Origin: Endotrypanum monterogeii
Taxonomy: Eukaryota; Euglenozoa; Kinetoplastea; Trypanosomatida; Trypanosomatidae
DNA length: 64,000 nt
Reading direction: 5' to 3'
Assembly: GCA_000333855.2 (NCBI GenBank)
Contig: CM007346.1
Span: 295,249 to 359,248, forward strand
Both the position numbers and the translations under genes were made by a program. Position 1 is the first letter of the stretch, and each line of letters starts with the position of its first letter. Under the pieces are notes generated by a model that saw only the letters and a program-made list of their open reading frames with translations, ran no database searches and was not told the origin of the DNA. This document shows positions 27,890-36,647 of the stretch, piece after piece.

Positions 27890-29232
27890 GATCGTTAGTG
27901 CAAGAGGTGTGTGTGTGTGTGTGTGCCTTGATGCGTATTTCTATGCACTACCATGTGCGAATGTTAGAGGATCGTGCAGGGACTTCTACTTTCCCCACTC
28001 TTCGAACCAACACCCATATGCATGTACACCTAAGCGGTGAATTACATCGGGACACTTAGGATCTCATGATGATGCGACGTCTTTATGTGAGCGATTACGG
28101 AGGTGTTGAGTGAAAAGACCGATGAGGGCGTTCTTTAAGGTACATTTTTTTTTTTTTAAGGCCGTAGAGAGGCAGGGCAAACGCTACAGCTAACAAAATA
28201 CAAGAAACCGGGCAACGCTTCACCACAAATGCGAAAAAAAAAGGAGGGAGAAAAGAAGAGAAGGAAGGAAGGGAGAGAGTGTCGGTAGGAACTGTTCAGT
28301 CTTTTTCCGCTCTGCGCTGCGTCTCGGATTCGCTCCGTCAACAGTAATTTTTTTTTTTTTTTGGTATGGGCTGAGTTTTATCAACACTTCTCATCTTCCT
28401 CATTTCATTCTTTTCTCCTTCTGTTGCACAACATTCTCACGTGTTCAATCCACAGACGGTTTTGGTCGAGTTTATGCGCGCCACGGAAAAAGAATACAAC
28501 ACGGTCCTTGCAGAGAGGGGAACTGAGATGGTCAACGGGTAGAGATTAGTGCATTGTACCTTAGCCGCACCGTTGGACTACCCAAGCGTGCGTGCAGGTA
28601 TGTGTTGGCCTTCGTGTCTGAGCGGCAGGGGGAGGGTGCAGGCGAGGCGAAATCGTGGACTTCCCTTGTCTACACATCCAGTATTCGAAGCGGTCCGTCG
28701 GTGCAACTCACGGGTGGTCCTTTTTTTTTTTTTTGACTATCATTTCTTCTTGTACCCTATTTCTGCTTCGCCCTTCGCAGGGGAGGGCGTTAGGTGGGGG
28801 GGGGGAAGGAGGAGTCAATGAAGCTGCGCTTGACCATTTCGTACTGGAGGGACACATGGCACTGGTGAGGGGCTACAGATTGCCTTCAAATCCAGTGGAC
28901 ATATTGATGGTCCACGCACCCTCTACTCTATGCGACCCCCTCCTCCCCAAGGATCAATTTGACACTCCATTCAAACCTTCCTTATTTCCCTTCGTCTACT
29001 TTTCTTGGCTTAAGTAACTACAACGTGGCTGACTCGGGTAGGAAAAAAAACAAACTTAAAAACTCAAGGCCAGTCGATAGGCACCGAACTGTGGCTCGTT
29101 TTTGGTCTGTCTGCCTGTATGCACTCACTCTTGCATTGCCTTCTTTCACACACTTATGAGCATATGAGAGCATAGTATCTGATTGTTCTATTCGCAACGC
29201 ATCGAAGTGCAACACTTGCACTGCGATTTTAC

Positions 29233-29263
<31 letters not shown>

Positions 29264-29566
29264 CACATCATACTAAACGAAGGGTGCGGTGAAAAGAAAT
29301 CGCCTCTCCTTTTTATTTTCGTGTCTTGTTTGTGTAATTATTCACTTCATTTTTTTTATTTCAATGTGAGTGTGGGCACTGTTCTTCCCTGTGTTTCTCG
29401 TTTTGATCGTTCCTCTCTTTTTTTTTTTTCTCCTCAGCTGATTTACCGAAACCTCTTCTGTGTCTGCGTGTTCATCTTGCTGAGTCACCCTTCTCTGCCC
29501 TTTCCTTCCCACTGACCAGACTCACCCGTATTCGTCTCGACCATCACGTGCGGCTGCTTTCTTTGT

Positions 29567-29586
29567 GCTTTTTTTTTTTCTTCCAG
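29567..29586 (+). promoter_or_regulatory. Predicted spliced-leader acceptor for the ferredoxin gene
   Basis: A T-rich tract at 29567-29584 ends in TTCCAG, with AG at 29585-29586. No ATG occurs between it and 29818, so the first start of the ferredoxin frame would be used. Confidence 0.6.
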
Positions 29587-29748
29587 CGTATAATTGAAGG
29601 GTGTTCAGTGAAACGTGCGCACTTCCGCTGTGAGCTGATACTGCCTGCGCCTCTCCCCAAATAAAGAACTGTTTCTTCGCTAGGTTTGAGTATATATCAT
29701 CTCCCTTAATCGAACTCGTGCACCTGGGCACGTTCGGCGGGAGGAGGA

Positions 29749-29790
29749 GGCGGAGACGAGAAAGAGAAAGGCGGAGACGAGAAAGAGAAA
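29749..29790 (+). repeat. 21-bp purine-rich tandem duplication in the ferredoxin 5' UTR
   Basis: The unit at 29749-29769 is repeated exactly at 29770-29790 and is followed by the start of a third copy. It is purine-rich (GGCGGAGACGAGAAAGAGAA) and lies about 30 bases before the ATG. Confidence 0.85.
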
Positions 29791-29817
29791 GGCGGGGAGT
29801 TCGAAGTAGTTGAAGGT

Positions 29818-30345
29818 ATGTATCGCGCCCTCGTGTGTTTGTCATCTCCAAGCACGAGTGCTGGTGCTCACATGGCACGTCACCTTGCTTGGCACCCGTT
29901 ATCGCGGTGCCGCGCCTCAGCAATGACCCAGAGAGGATCGCTGGTGGAGTCACTGCGCTTCCACGGCCACGGCGGCGACCGTGACAAGATGCTTGAGGTC
30001 GAGTTCACTCTACCCGATGGAGAGAAGAAGGTGGTGACCGGTTACGAGGGCCAAACTCTTCTGGACGTGTGTGCCGAGCAAGGATTGCCGATGGAGGGGG
30101 CGTGTGGGGGCTCCTGTGCCTGTTCCACCTGCCACGTATATCTGGAGGAGAAGGATATGGATCTCTTCCAGGAGCCAACAGATGAAGAGAACGACATGAT
30201 TGATCAGGCATTCTTTCCCGAGCCAACCTCTCGACTTGGGTGTCAGTTAAAACTAAAGCGCGGCGTGCATGACGGGCTGAAAGTGAAGATGCCTCGTGCA
30301 ACGCGCAACATGTACGTTGATGGGGCAAAGGTCGTGCCGCATTGA
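29818..30345 (+). CDS. Mitochondrial [2Fe-2S] ferredoxin (adrenodoxin type)
   Basis: The 175-aa product has the plant/vertebrate-type ferredoxin fold. The cluster ligands are clear: Cys96, Cys102 and Cys105 in the motif CGGSCACSTC (C-x5-C-x2-C), and Cys142 in RLGCQL. An additional Cys100 sits inside the binding loop. The acidic patch around 118-131 (QEPTDEENDMIDQ) fits the reductase/partner-binding face of adrenodoxins. The N-terminal 55 residues are rich in Arg and Ser and likely form a mitochondrial presequence; Met19 (MARHLAWHPLSRC) is a second possible start. Such proteins pass electrons from ferredoxin reductase to Fe-S assembly or cytochrome P450/heme A pathways. Which pathway is served here is not shown by the sequence. 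Confidence 0.92.
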   Translation: MYRALVCLSSPSTSAGAHMARHLAWHPLSRCRASAMTQRGSLVESLRFHGHGGDRDKMLEVEFTLPDGEKKVVTGYEGQTLLDVCAEQGLPMEGACGGSCACSTCHVYLEEKDMDLFQEPTDEENDMIDQAFFPEPTSRLGCQLKLKRGVHDGLKVKMPRATRNMYVDGAKVVPH

Positions 30346-30672
30346 TCCGGCGGATACAACAAGAAGGATGGGTTGCAACGCGAAACCTGAATAGGATAGG
30401 CACTCATCGACAGGGAAATAGAAAACGAAAAGTATTCTGCCGCGATCAAGCGCGAATGTGTAATTCGTTTTTTTTTGAGTGCCCTTGATTGCTTTGGCAT
30501 GTATGTGTGTGACGAGAACGTCTGATAATGACTTGTGCTTATGTGGCTAAGGTGGGTTTGGGGTGCAAAATTCATATCTTTCTCGTACTCGTTTTCCCTT
30601 TTTTTTTTTTGAGTGCTTTCGCCCCTACCCTTTCCTTCTTCCTCCTTATCCATCCCTGTCATCCACACACAT

Positions 30673-30703
<31 letters not shown>

Positions 30704-31108
30704 GTCAAGTTCGACTGCAGAGCTCGTGCTGGGTTTTCTGTAGATGAGATGGTCTCCATATCTTCATTCTCTTTGCTTTTTTTTTCACTGTTGTTGTCGT
30801 TTCTTCCATTCCGCCCATCTCTCTCTCTTTTTATCATGTGTTTATGTAAGCGGGTGTGCAAACCCCAGTTGCACCGTGGCCAACCGGGCACGTGCACTGA
30901 CCAACGCACAAAACGGCTGCCATATACATCTTGGGTTTTTCTCCCCCTCCCCCTCCCTCTTCCCCCATTTCTCCTGCGGTCAGCGGAAAACGTTGACAAC
31001 AAAGATAGAGTGGATGAAGGGAAGGGAGCGAAGCGGACCAAAGTATAGAAGGAAGGAACAGGATGGGGTCTGCATATGTGCTACTGTCAACCGGTTACTC
31101 TTATCACT

Positions 31109-31109
<1 letters not shown>

Positions 31110-31169
<60 letters not shown>

Positions 31170-31170
31170 A
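31110..31170. repeat. Compound (TA)n(GT)n microsatellite
   Basis: About 30 bases of TA repeats pass into about 25 bases of GT repeats. A further TA block follows at 31212-31243. Such tracts are common in Leishmania spacers. Confidence 0.9.
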
Positions 31171-31212
31171 TACAGAATGGCGAAATCAGGTAGGCCATGG
31201 GGGGGGGAAGAC

Positions 31213-31244
<32 letters not shown>

Positions 31245-32109
31245 CTAGCTTCTCTTACCATTTTGGAAAGGAGCAGGAAAAAGAAGACAAAGGAGGGGGT
31301 GTGACGGAGAAATGAAAAGGGAAAGGCTTGCCTCCGATTCTGTTTGCAGAAGATTTTCCTGCACTGTTGATTGTTGCACTTGCCCAGTCATTGCTCTCTT
31401 AATTTTCTATGGCGAGCGAGGATGCTCACGTCTTCCCAAGCTGTGTCGTGAAGTCGAGCACGTATCCGAGGAAGTGCAGTTTATTTTAGCAGTGTTAACA
31501 GCGATCGATGTGCATGCCTTATGTTGACACCTCACCCGTCCTGAGGTTCTACCGGTACAGGAATGTAAAGGATGAAGACGACGGCGTTTCTGCCCCCCTC
31601 TTTTCACCTCGCTGCTTTTGATAAGGGGGTGGTAGGGCCTGCGCGCCAAAGTAGGGGTGACTTCTGCTTACGCCGCAAGCGGGCCATTTTCTTTTGAGTG
31701 CAACCGTAGGAAGCGCGAAGGGAGACCGTTCCCTTCCACTTAGTACTGTTGAAAAATATCGATGCCGTTCACATCTCTCGCCGAAAAAAAAAAAAGATCC
31801 GCAGTGATTGTTATCTGCGAGCTCCTTCGCGCCCTCTTTCCATACTACCGTGGACGCTCTTGTCTGCCGTACAAAGGAGACTTTTTTTTCATTTTGACTG
31901 GCAGGTGATTCCTCGACAAAGCCGCGCGTATATTACTTTTTCAGCCGACTTCTCTGCGCACCGAGGCCAGAAATCTTCTCAGCTCCCTTCCCGTCCTTTG
32001 TCTCTTGTCCTTTACCCTTTCCCCGCTGCTCCACCTCTCCGCGCTCTTTGTATGGTTGCTCCTACATATACACATATCTATCTATCTAAAATAAATAAAT
32101 ATACATATA

Positions 32110-32152
32110 CAATTTTTGTTATCACTCTTATTATCATTTCGATCTTTGGTAG
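32110..32152 (+). promoter_or_regulatory. Predicted spliced-leader acceptor for the RRM gene
   Basis: A T-rich tract at 32112-32149 ends in TTTGGTAG, with AG at 32151-32152. The next ATG is 32277, in frame with the RRM. The longer open frame to 31749 crosses this signal and is therefore not used. Confidence 0.6.
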
Positions 32153-32276
32153 AACGTGCGCATTTCACAGCGTGAGCAGAATCATCGAGTGCGGCTACCC
32201 CCTCGTTTTCCTTCTCGACGACAAACACGAGCATCAAGCAGGCGCACCAGCCGATTCCGGGTTGACAGCAGAGACG

Positions 32277-33272
32277 ATGGCGTCCTTCACTCCTCTAGAA
32301 AACTTTACGAGTCGCGGTCGTAGCTTGATGCCGACTGGCATCGTAATCGACAAGTCTTGTCGTGTTTACGTAACACAAATCCCACTGAGGCGCATCGAGC
32401 GCGACGGCGCGAGTGCGATGAAAGCCGAGTTTGAGGTCTACGGCCCTTTGGAGTCATACAAAATGTTTACGGACCGCTCCGGCCGCTTTGTCGGCAGTGC
32501 CCTCTGCACCTACCGAAACCCAGCAGATGCGTCCATGGCTGTTTATTGCATGGACGGGGTGGAGGTGGAGGGGTCGACACTGCAGGTGAAGCCGGCAAAG
32601 GAGCACGGCGTTGTTCTTCTTTCTTCGGGCAACAGCAGCGGCGGTAACGAGTGGCACAGGGATCATAGTCGTGGCTTTTTGCCTGACACACAGCGGCAGT
32701 GGGGAAGGGGCGGCCGCGGGCGCTCTGGCTTGGTTGGGGCTGGGCAGGGCAGAGGCAGCTGGGCAACCGGTGGCCAGGCTATGAGCGATGCTTCGCACTC
32801 GGAGCTCCTTGCGGAGGAGTCGGGCCTCGCTAGCGTAGACGGTGTCTCCGCTTCTCCAGATGATGGAAAGTGGTGCCATGACAAATACGAAATGATGGCC
32901 GAAGGGAAGGACATGGATGAGGTCCTTGGGATCCGTCGTCCACACCATCATCGCGGTGGTGCGCGTGGCCGTGGTGGACGACTAGGACATCGTTCTGGCG
33001 ATGGAATCGATTCCGCGTTTGAGAGATACATAAAGGAACGTGACGCCAGCGGCGAGGATACCTCCGCCCCACTGCCTTCATCGCACCGGGCTGATGTCTC
33101 GCTCCTGCGCATACAAGCGGACTTGCAGCCGACACCAGCGGCAAAGCCAGCGACAGAGCCGGTGGCAGAGGAGATCGTAACAGCGACGATGACAGAAATG
33201 GCCTTTGGCGCCGACGAGAGCAATGAACCGGTGGCGGGGACGGAGCTTGGTGCGCTTTCGGGGGATGTATAG
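32277..33272 (+). CDS. RRM-containing RNA-binding protein with Gly/Arg-rich region
   Basis: The 331-aa product has one RNA recognition motif at about residues 28-109. RNP2 reads CRVYVTQIP and RNP1 reads RSGRFVGSALCTY, with the central aromatic of RNP1 partly replaced. A Gly/Arg-rich stretch follows at about 138-172 (RGGRGRSG, GAGQGRG) and another near 222-238 (HHRGGARGRGGR). These are likely sites of arginine methylation and nonspecific RNA contact. The C-terminal 80 residues are Ala/Glu/Pro-rich and acidic. RRM plus RGG layout resembles export or mRNA-stability factors such as the ALY/REF group, but no signature fixes a subfamily. The start is the first ATG after the splice acceptor at 32151-32152. 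Confidence 0.82.
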   Translation: MASFTPLENFTSRGRSLMPTGIVIDKSCRVYVTQIPLRRIERDGASAMKAEFEVYGPLESYKMFTDRSGRFVGSALCTYRNPADASMAVYCMDGVEVEGSTLQVKPAKEHGVVLLSSGNSSGGNEWHRDHSRGFLPDTQRQWGRGGRGRSGLVGAGQGRGSWATGGQAMSDASHSELLAEESGLASVDGVSASPDDGKWCHDKYEMMAEGKDMDEVLGIRRPHHHRGGARGRGGRLGHRSGDGIDSAFERYIKERDASGEDTSAPLPSSHRADVSLLRIQADLQPTPAAKPATEPVAEEIVTATMTEMAFGADESNEPVAGTELGALSGDV

Positions 33273-33306
33273 GGGTCGTAGAATACTCTTCCTGACGCGT
33301 GCGTTC

Positions 33307-33342
<36 letters not shown>

Positions 33343-34073
33343 CTGTGTGTATGTATGTATACTCTACAGGCGTAAGTAGTTGTTCTTGGGAGAATAACAG
33401 CAGCCGAGTGGCACTTGGGGTTAAATATATGCCGAAAAGATTGCTTGCACAGGGTGCGAGGGGGTGGGTGGGGGTTATAGATGTGTACGCCAAGATGCTT
33501 TCTTGGATCGCCTCATTTCTGATTTTTTTTCCGCATGTGTCGCGTCTCTTCGAGAGAATGGGGTGCGCGTAATGAAGCTATCGAATGTCAGGTGCGCATC
33601 ATGTCGATCGCTATCATCTCTAGTGTCATACACGCGAGCGTGTGACTGCCTCTGTGCATCGACCATAGGCCATGATGGTGTACGAGAGACTTAATCTCTC
33701 TATTTTGCCCTATTCCCCATACTAGACGTGCACGTGGAGGGGATTTTTAACCCCCCTCCCTCGCCTCCCCCCTGTGCTGTGGATTCGGCGTAAATTTGCT
33801 TTGAAAAAAAAGGGCGAGTGGGGGCTCCGTCTAGGTTTTAGTCGCTGGAGGTGCATCATCCTCTTGGCGTGGTTCCTTCCTTACTCCGTGAAATATATAT
33901 ATATATATATATTCAGCGTTCGATTCTTATCGGGTTCATCATCTTTTTCTTTCCTTCCCTGTGAAAGCTGGTTATGCTTCTCTTCTTCTTCGCTGGTGGG
34001 ACTGTTGCCACCTGTACACACTCGTAAAGTCCTGACAGAACTCCTCTTTTCCCTTTCCAGGGTCTAGAAACGA
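33273..34073. other. Intergenic spacer
   Basis: This is the 3' UTR of the RRM gene and the leader of the next gene. It contains GT repeats at about 33311-33342, a TA tract at 33892-33912 and an A run at 33804-33811. No gene is seen. Confidence 0.6.
34041..34060 (+). promoter_or_regulatory. Predicted spliced-leader acceptor for the 539-aa gene
   Basis: A compact pyrimidine tract (CTCCTCTTTTCCCTTTCC) ends in AG at 34059-34060, 13 bases before the ATG at 34074. Confidence 0.65.
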
Positions 34074-35693
34074 ATGAAGGGGATGCCGCTACTGCGTTGG
34101 CGGCGCAGTTGCTTGCAGGGAGGCCTCTTCGCGCACGGCGCCGCCGCCACTGCTCTTGCTCGGTCGTTTTCGCAGAAGCGGCGGCCGCCGTCGAAGCCCT
34201 CTCGTGCGAAGAGGAAGAGCTGCACGGTACCTCTCTCCAGTAAGAATCCTGTTTCACGCGCGCCTGCACGTCGAGGTCTGGATGACGCTCATTCACATGC
34301 TCATACTGATTCGCAGACACTCTCATCCCCCTCGAAGTCGTCTGCTTTGTCGGCGAGGGAGACCGGCGAAGCGCAGGATAGGGTTGTCGCACCCCGTTCC
34401 TTCTGCATTACAAAAGAAAAGGAGCGAGACCTCCTCCGCTACTTCGGCCGTGGTCGTTCTCTGTACGACGCTGTGCCCCTCCAGGGCACCTCCTTTGCTC
34501 TTCAGCGCGCTTCATGCACCCAGGCGCAGCGTGTCCCGTTCGCGACGCTCTTTCCTGCTTCACCTGTACCCGAGGCGTCCGCATCGCTTGCGAATTCGAT
34601 AGCCCCATCTCCCATTGTTAAGTCCTGCGGCGCCATGGGCATCCACCTTCCGTCATCGTGCCCTGCCGGCGACCCTGTCCCTGGAGCGGATAATCCTGCG
34701 TGCGCAGCATCGTCGACCGCGTCATCTTCGCCGAACCTCTTTGCTGGATCGAATCCTTTCTGCAGTTATGAGCTGCAGGAGAGACAACACTCAGACTGGT
34801 TGCAGTTCCGCCTCCTCAGTACGCGCCTCTCCAATTCGCTTGACTCCAACAAGTTCTTTTGTGCCACAGAGGAGCCGCTACGAGACTTAAGCGCTGACAT
34901 GGCCGAGCTGTGGGGAACTGCGTGCACCGCGTGGGAGGAAGCTATGCGGATCGGAGGTAGAACCGTGGCAAGGGCGTCATCCCGTTTTTTCAGACAACAC
35001 GTCTGTTTTTTAGTCTGTTACGTGCACACACAGCAGAGGGTCGCCATTGGAGTGTCCATGCAACACATAGCGGATGAGGTGTGTGCGCTGGCTCGCGCCA
35101 GCACTTCACCGCAACTGTTTAGGCTGATTCCCATTTTCATTGGGATGCGCAGACAAGCAGGTTTGCGTACGGATTTGGCTGCCTGTAGTTCTGCTGCCGC
35201 GGAGGTGGGGGCTTCGGTAGGCACTCGAACCGACTCTGTTACCTATCCAAACGGGGGATTGTACACAGTTGCCGCGACGGTGCAGTGTATCACGCGCTTC
35301 AGCCCTCACGTCTTTCTTCAGCGGGAGGCAGGAGAGGCCTTGTCGCAGCCAGCATCCTCAGGTGCGTCTTCAGAGTTGGTGTGCACGCTGGCGCCGCGGG
35401 TTGTATTAATGTCGGAGAGCTGGCTGCACGTGCGCAGCATCGCCGATCTCCATGGTGTTGAGAACACTGAGGAATACGCGCCCTTCGATGATCGGATAGG
35501 ATCTGCAGCGTCGTCTCGAGCCTCCGGGCGGAAATGGATCCACCGTGACCATGGCGTGACCTCTTTTGTGCCGGAGTTGACGCGGCGCAACGTTCATGTT
35601 GTTCCCGCTGTAGTGGGGAATCGCCTTAGTCCGAGGGAAGAGCGCGCCATTGCCCGCTACATCTGGTGCGACGTACAGCGTCAAGTGGGGTAG
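34074..35693 (+). CDS. Conserved-looking protein of unknown function, predicted mitochondrial
   Basis: The 539-aa product is not recognised. Its first 35 residues (MKGMPLLRWRRSCLQGGLFA and on to ARSFSQKR) are basic, lack acidic residues and look like a mitochondrial presequence. Residues 35-110 are Ser/Pro/Arg-rich and probably disordered. From about 112 the composition becomes more ordered, with ITKEKERDLLRYFGRGRSLYD and, after a Ser/Ala/Pro linker at about 160-225, a region from 230 to the C-terminus with mixed hydrophobic strands and helices (FFRQHVCFLVCYVHTQQRVA). There is no P-loop, zinc cluster or clear membrane span. It may be a kinetoplastid-specific mitochondrial factor, as many mitoribosome and editing proteins are; that is only an inference from the N-terminus. 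Confidence 0.7.
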   Translation: MKGMPLLRWRRSCLQGGLFAHGAAATALARSFSQKRRPPSKPSRAKRKSCTVPLSSKNPVSRAPARRGLDDAHSHAHTDSQTLSSPSKSSALSARETGEAQDRVVAPRSFCITKEKERDLLRYFGRGRSLYDAVPLQGTSFALQRASCTQAQRVPFATLFPASPVPEASASLANSIAPSPIVKSCGAMGIHLPSSCPAGDPVPGADNPACAASSTASSSPNLFAGSNPFCSYELQERQHSDWLQFRLLSTRLSNSLDSNKFFCATEEPLRDLSADMAELWGTACTAWEEAMRIGGRTVARASSRFFRQHVCFLVCYVHTQQRVAIGVSMQHIADEVCALARASTSPQLFRLIPIFIGMRRQAGLRTDLAACSSAAAEVGASVGTRTDSVTYPNGGLYTVAATVQCITRFSPHVFLQREAGEALSQPASSGASSELVCTLAPRVVLMSESWLHVRSIADLHGVENTEEYAPFDDRIGSAASSRASGRKWIHRDHGVTSFVPELTRRNVHVVPAVVGNRLSPREERAIARYIWCDVQRQVG

Positions 35694-36647
35694 CCGCTGT
35701 GTCGCCAAAGCTGAGCAATGGCGTTCCTGCACATGACTTGCTATGATGGAGCTCATGTTCCTGGGCAGTGCTGTTCAGGCGCGGCCGGCGTCTCGCGTGC
35801 GATGCCGACGGCGCGGTGCACGCACAGGTGAATACATGACTGTTACGGACAGGTTAAAGGAAGAATAAGCGCATCCTCCAAGCAATGTATGCGTGAGATG
35901 CACACCCCCTTCCCCCCCCCTCTTCCTCTTCTTTTTCCCACAGCACAAGCAAAAAAAAGTAAAAAAAAAAGAGCACCGGAGAAATATCCTTGAGCGTCGA
36001 AGCTCTACCCGCAGTCTTCAGGTTTTAACATCTCGAATCATCTCCTATGTTATCCACCAAAATGCATTCAAAACTTGATGCTTGGCATGCCTGCGTGTGC
36101 AGGGGAAGAATGACTGAAGCAAAGGGATGGGGAGGGGGAAGGTAGAGTGAGCAGTTATACCCTGTTATTGCTCTCGTGGGACGCTGCTCTCAGGTGAGCT
36201 TGCGCTGCGTGTGCACCAGTGCAGATGACTAGGATGTCACTCACGTCCACTCATTCACTCACTCTCTTCCCCCATTTTTTTTTTCCCACGTCTCCTCTGG
36301 TGTGTTGTCTGCCCGGGGTCTAGTGATTGTGTGTGCGTGCAGGCACCTGCCTCAGATTGGTTTCAGCAACTAATCGTCGCACAGACTCTCATTTATTATT
36401 TATTATTTTTACCGTGACGTCTCGTGAAAACGGTGCACACATACACGTGCCCCAGTTACAATTGTCTGAACCGATCCAAAAGGTTTTCGTTTCACTTCCC
36501 GTTCCCTCGTCCCGACAAAAGAAAAAATCTCTTGTCCGTCTTTTACCTCACCCCTGCTTGTGCGATCGCGCGTTGTCTTCTTTTGCTCTCTTTTTTTTCC
36601 CCCCTCAACTAAGACTCTGTTGTGGACCATTTTTTTTTCTTTTCTGG
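35694..36647. other. Intergenic spacer
   Basis: This contains the 3' UTR of the 539-aa gene, A-rich blocks at 35949-35970, a T run at 36276-36285 and CT-rich tracts toward the next gene. The long open frame of the downstream gene extends back to 36327, but only through a TTG codon and across the splice tract. Confidence 0.6.
36580..36613 (+). promoter_or_regulatory. Predicted spliced-leader acceptor for the 2,013-aa gene
   Basis: A CT-rich tract with eight T and six C in a row ends in CAACTAAG, with AG at 36612-36613. The first ATG after it is 36648, in frame. Confidence 0.6.

Larger units (their letters stand above)
27890..29817. other. Intergenic spacer, 1.9 kb, with microsatellites
   Basis: This contains the nicalin 3' UTR and the ferredoxin leader. 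GT repeats lie at about 27907-27923, T runs at 28147-28158, 28348-28362 and 28722-28734, a G run at 28796-28806, and a CA tract at 29231-29262. No gene with an ATG, a splice signal and plausible composition was found. Confidence 0.6.
30346..32276. other. Intergenic spacer, 1.9 kb, rich in TA and GT microsatellites
   Basis: This contains the ferredoxin 3' UTR and the leader of the RRM gene. Repeats include a CA/TA tract at about 30664-30703, a TA then GT tract at 31110-31170, and a TA tract at 31212-31243. A 71-aa frame at 31312-31527 has an ATG but no domain and no nearby splice signal. Confidence 0.6.

Noticed and set aside
30563..31048. 161-aa frame in the ferredoxin-RRM spacer
   Set aside because: Composed of translated TA, CA and T tracts; overlaps several microsatellites.
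31312..31527. 71-aa ATG-initiated frame
   Set aside because: No domain, and no pyrimidine tract with AG directly upstream; could only be supported by transcript data.
36327..36647. 107-residue upstream extension of the 2,013-aa protein
   Set aside because: Starts at TTG and passes through the splice tract; rich in translated pyrimidine repeats.
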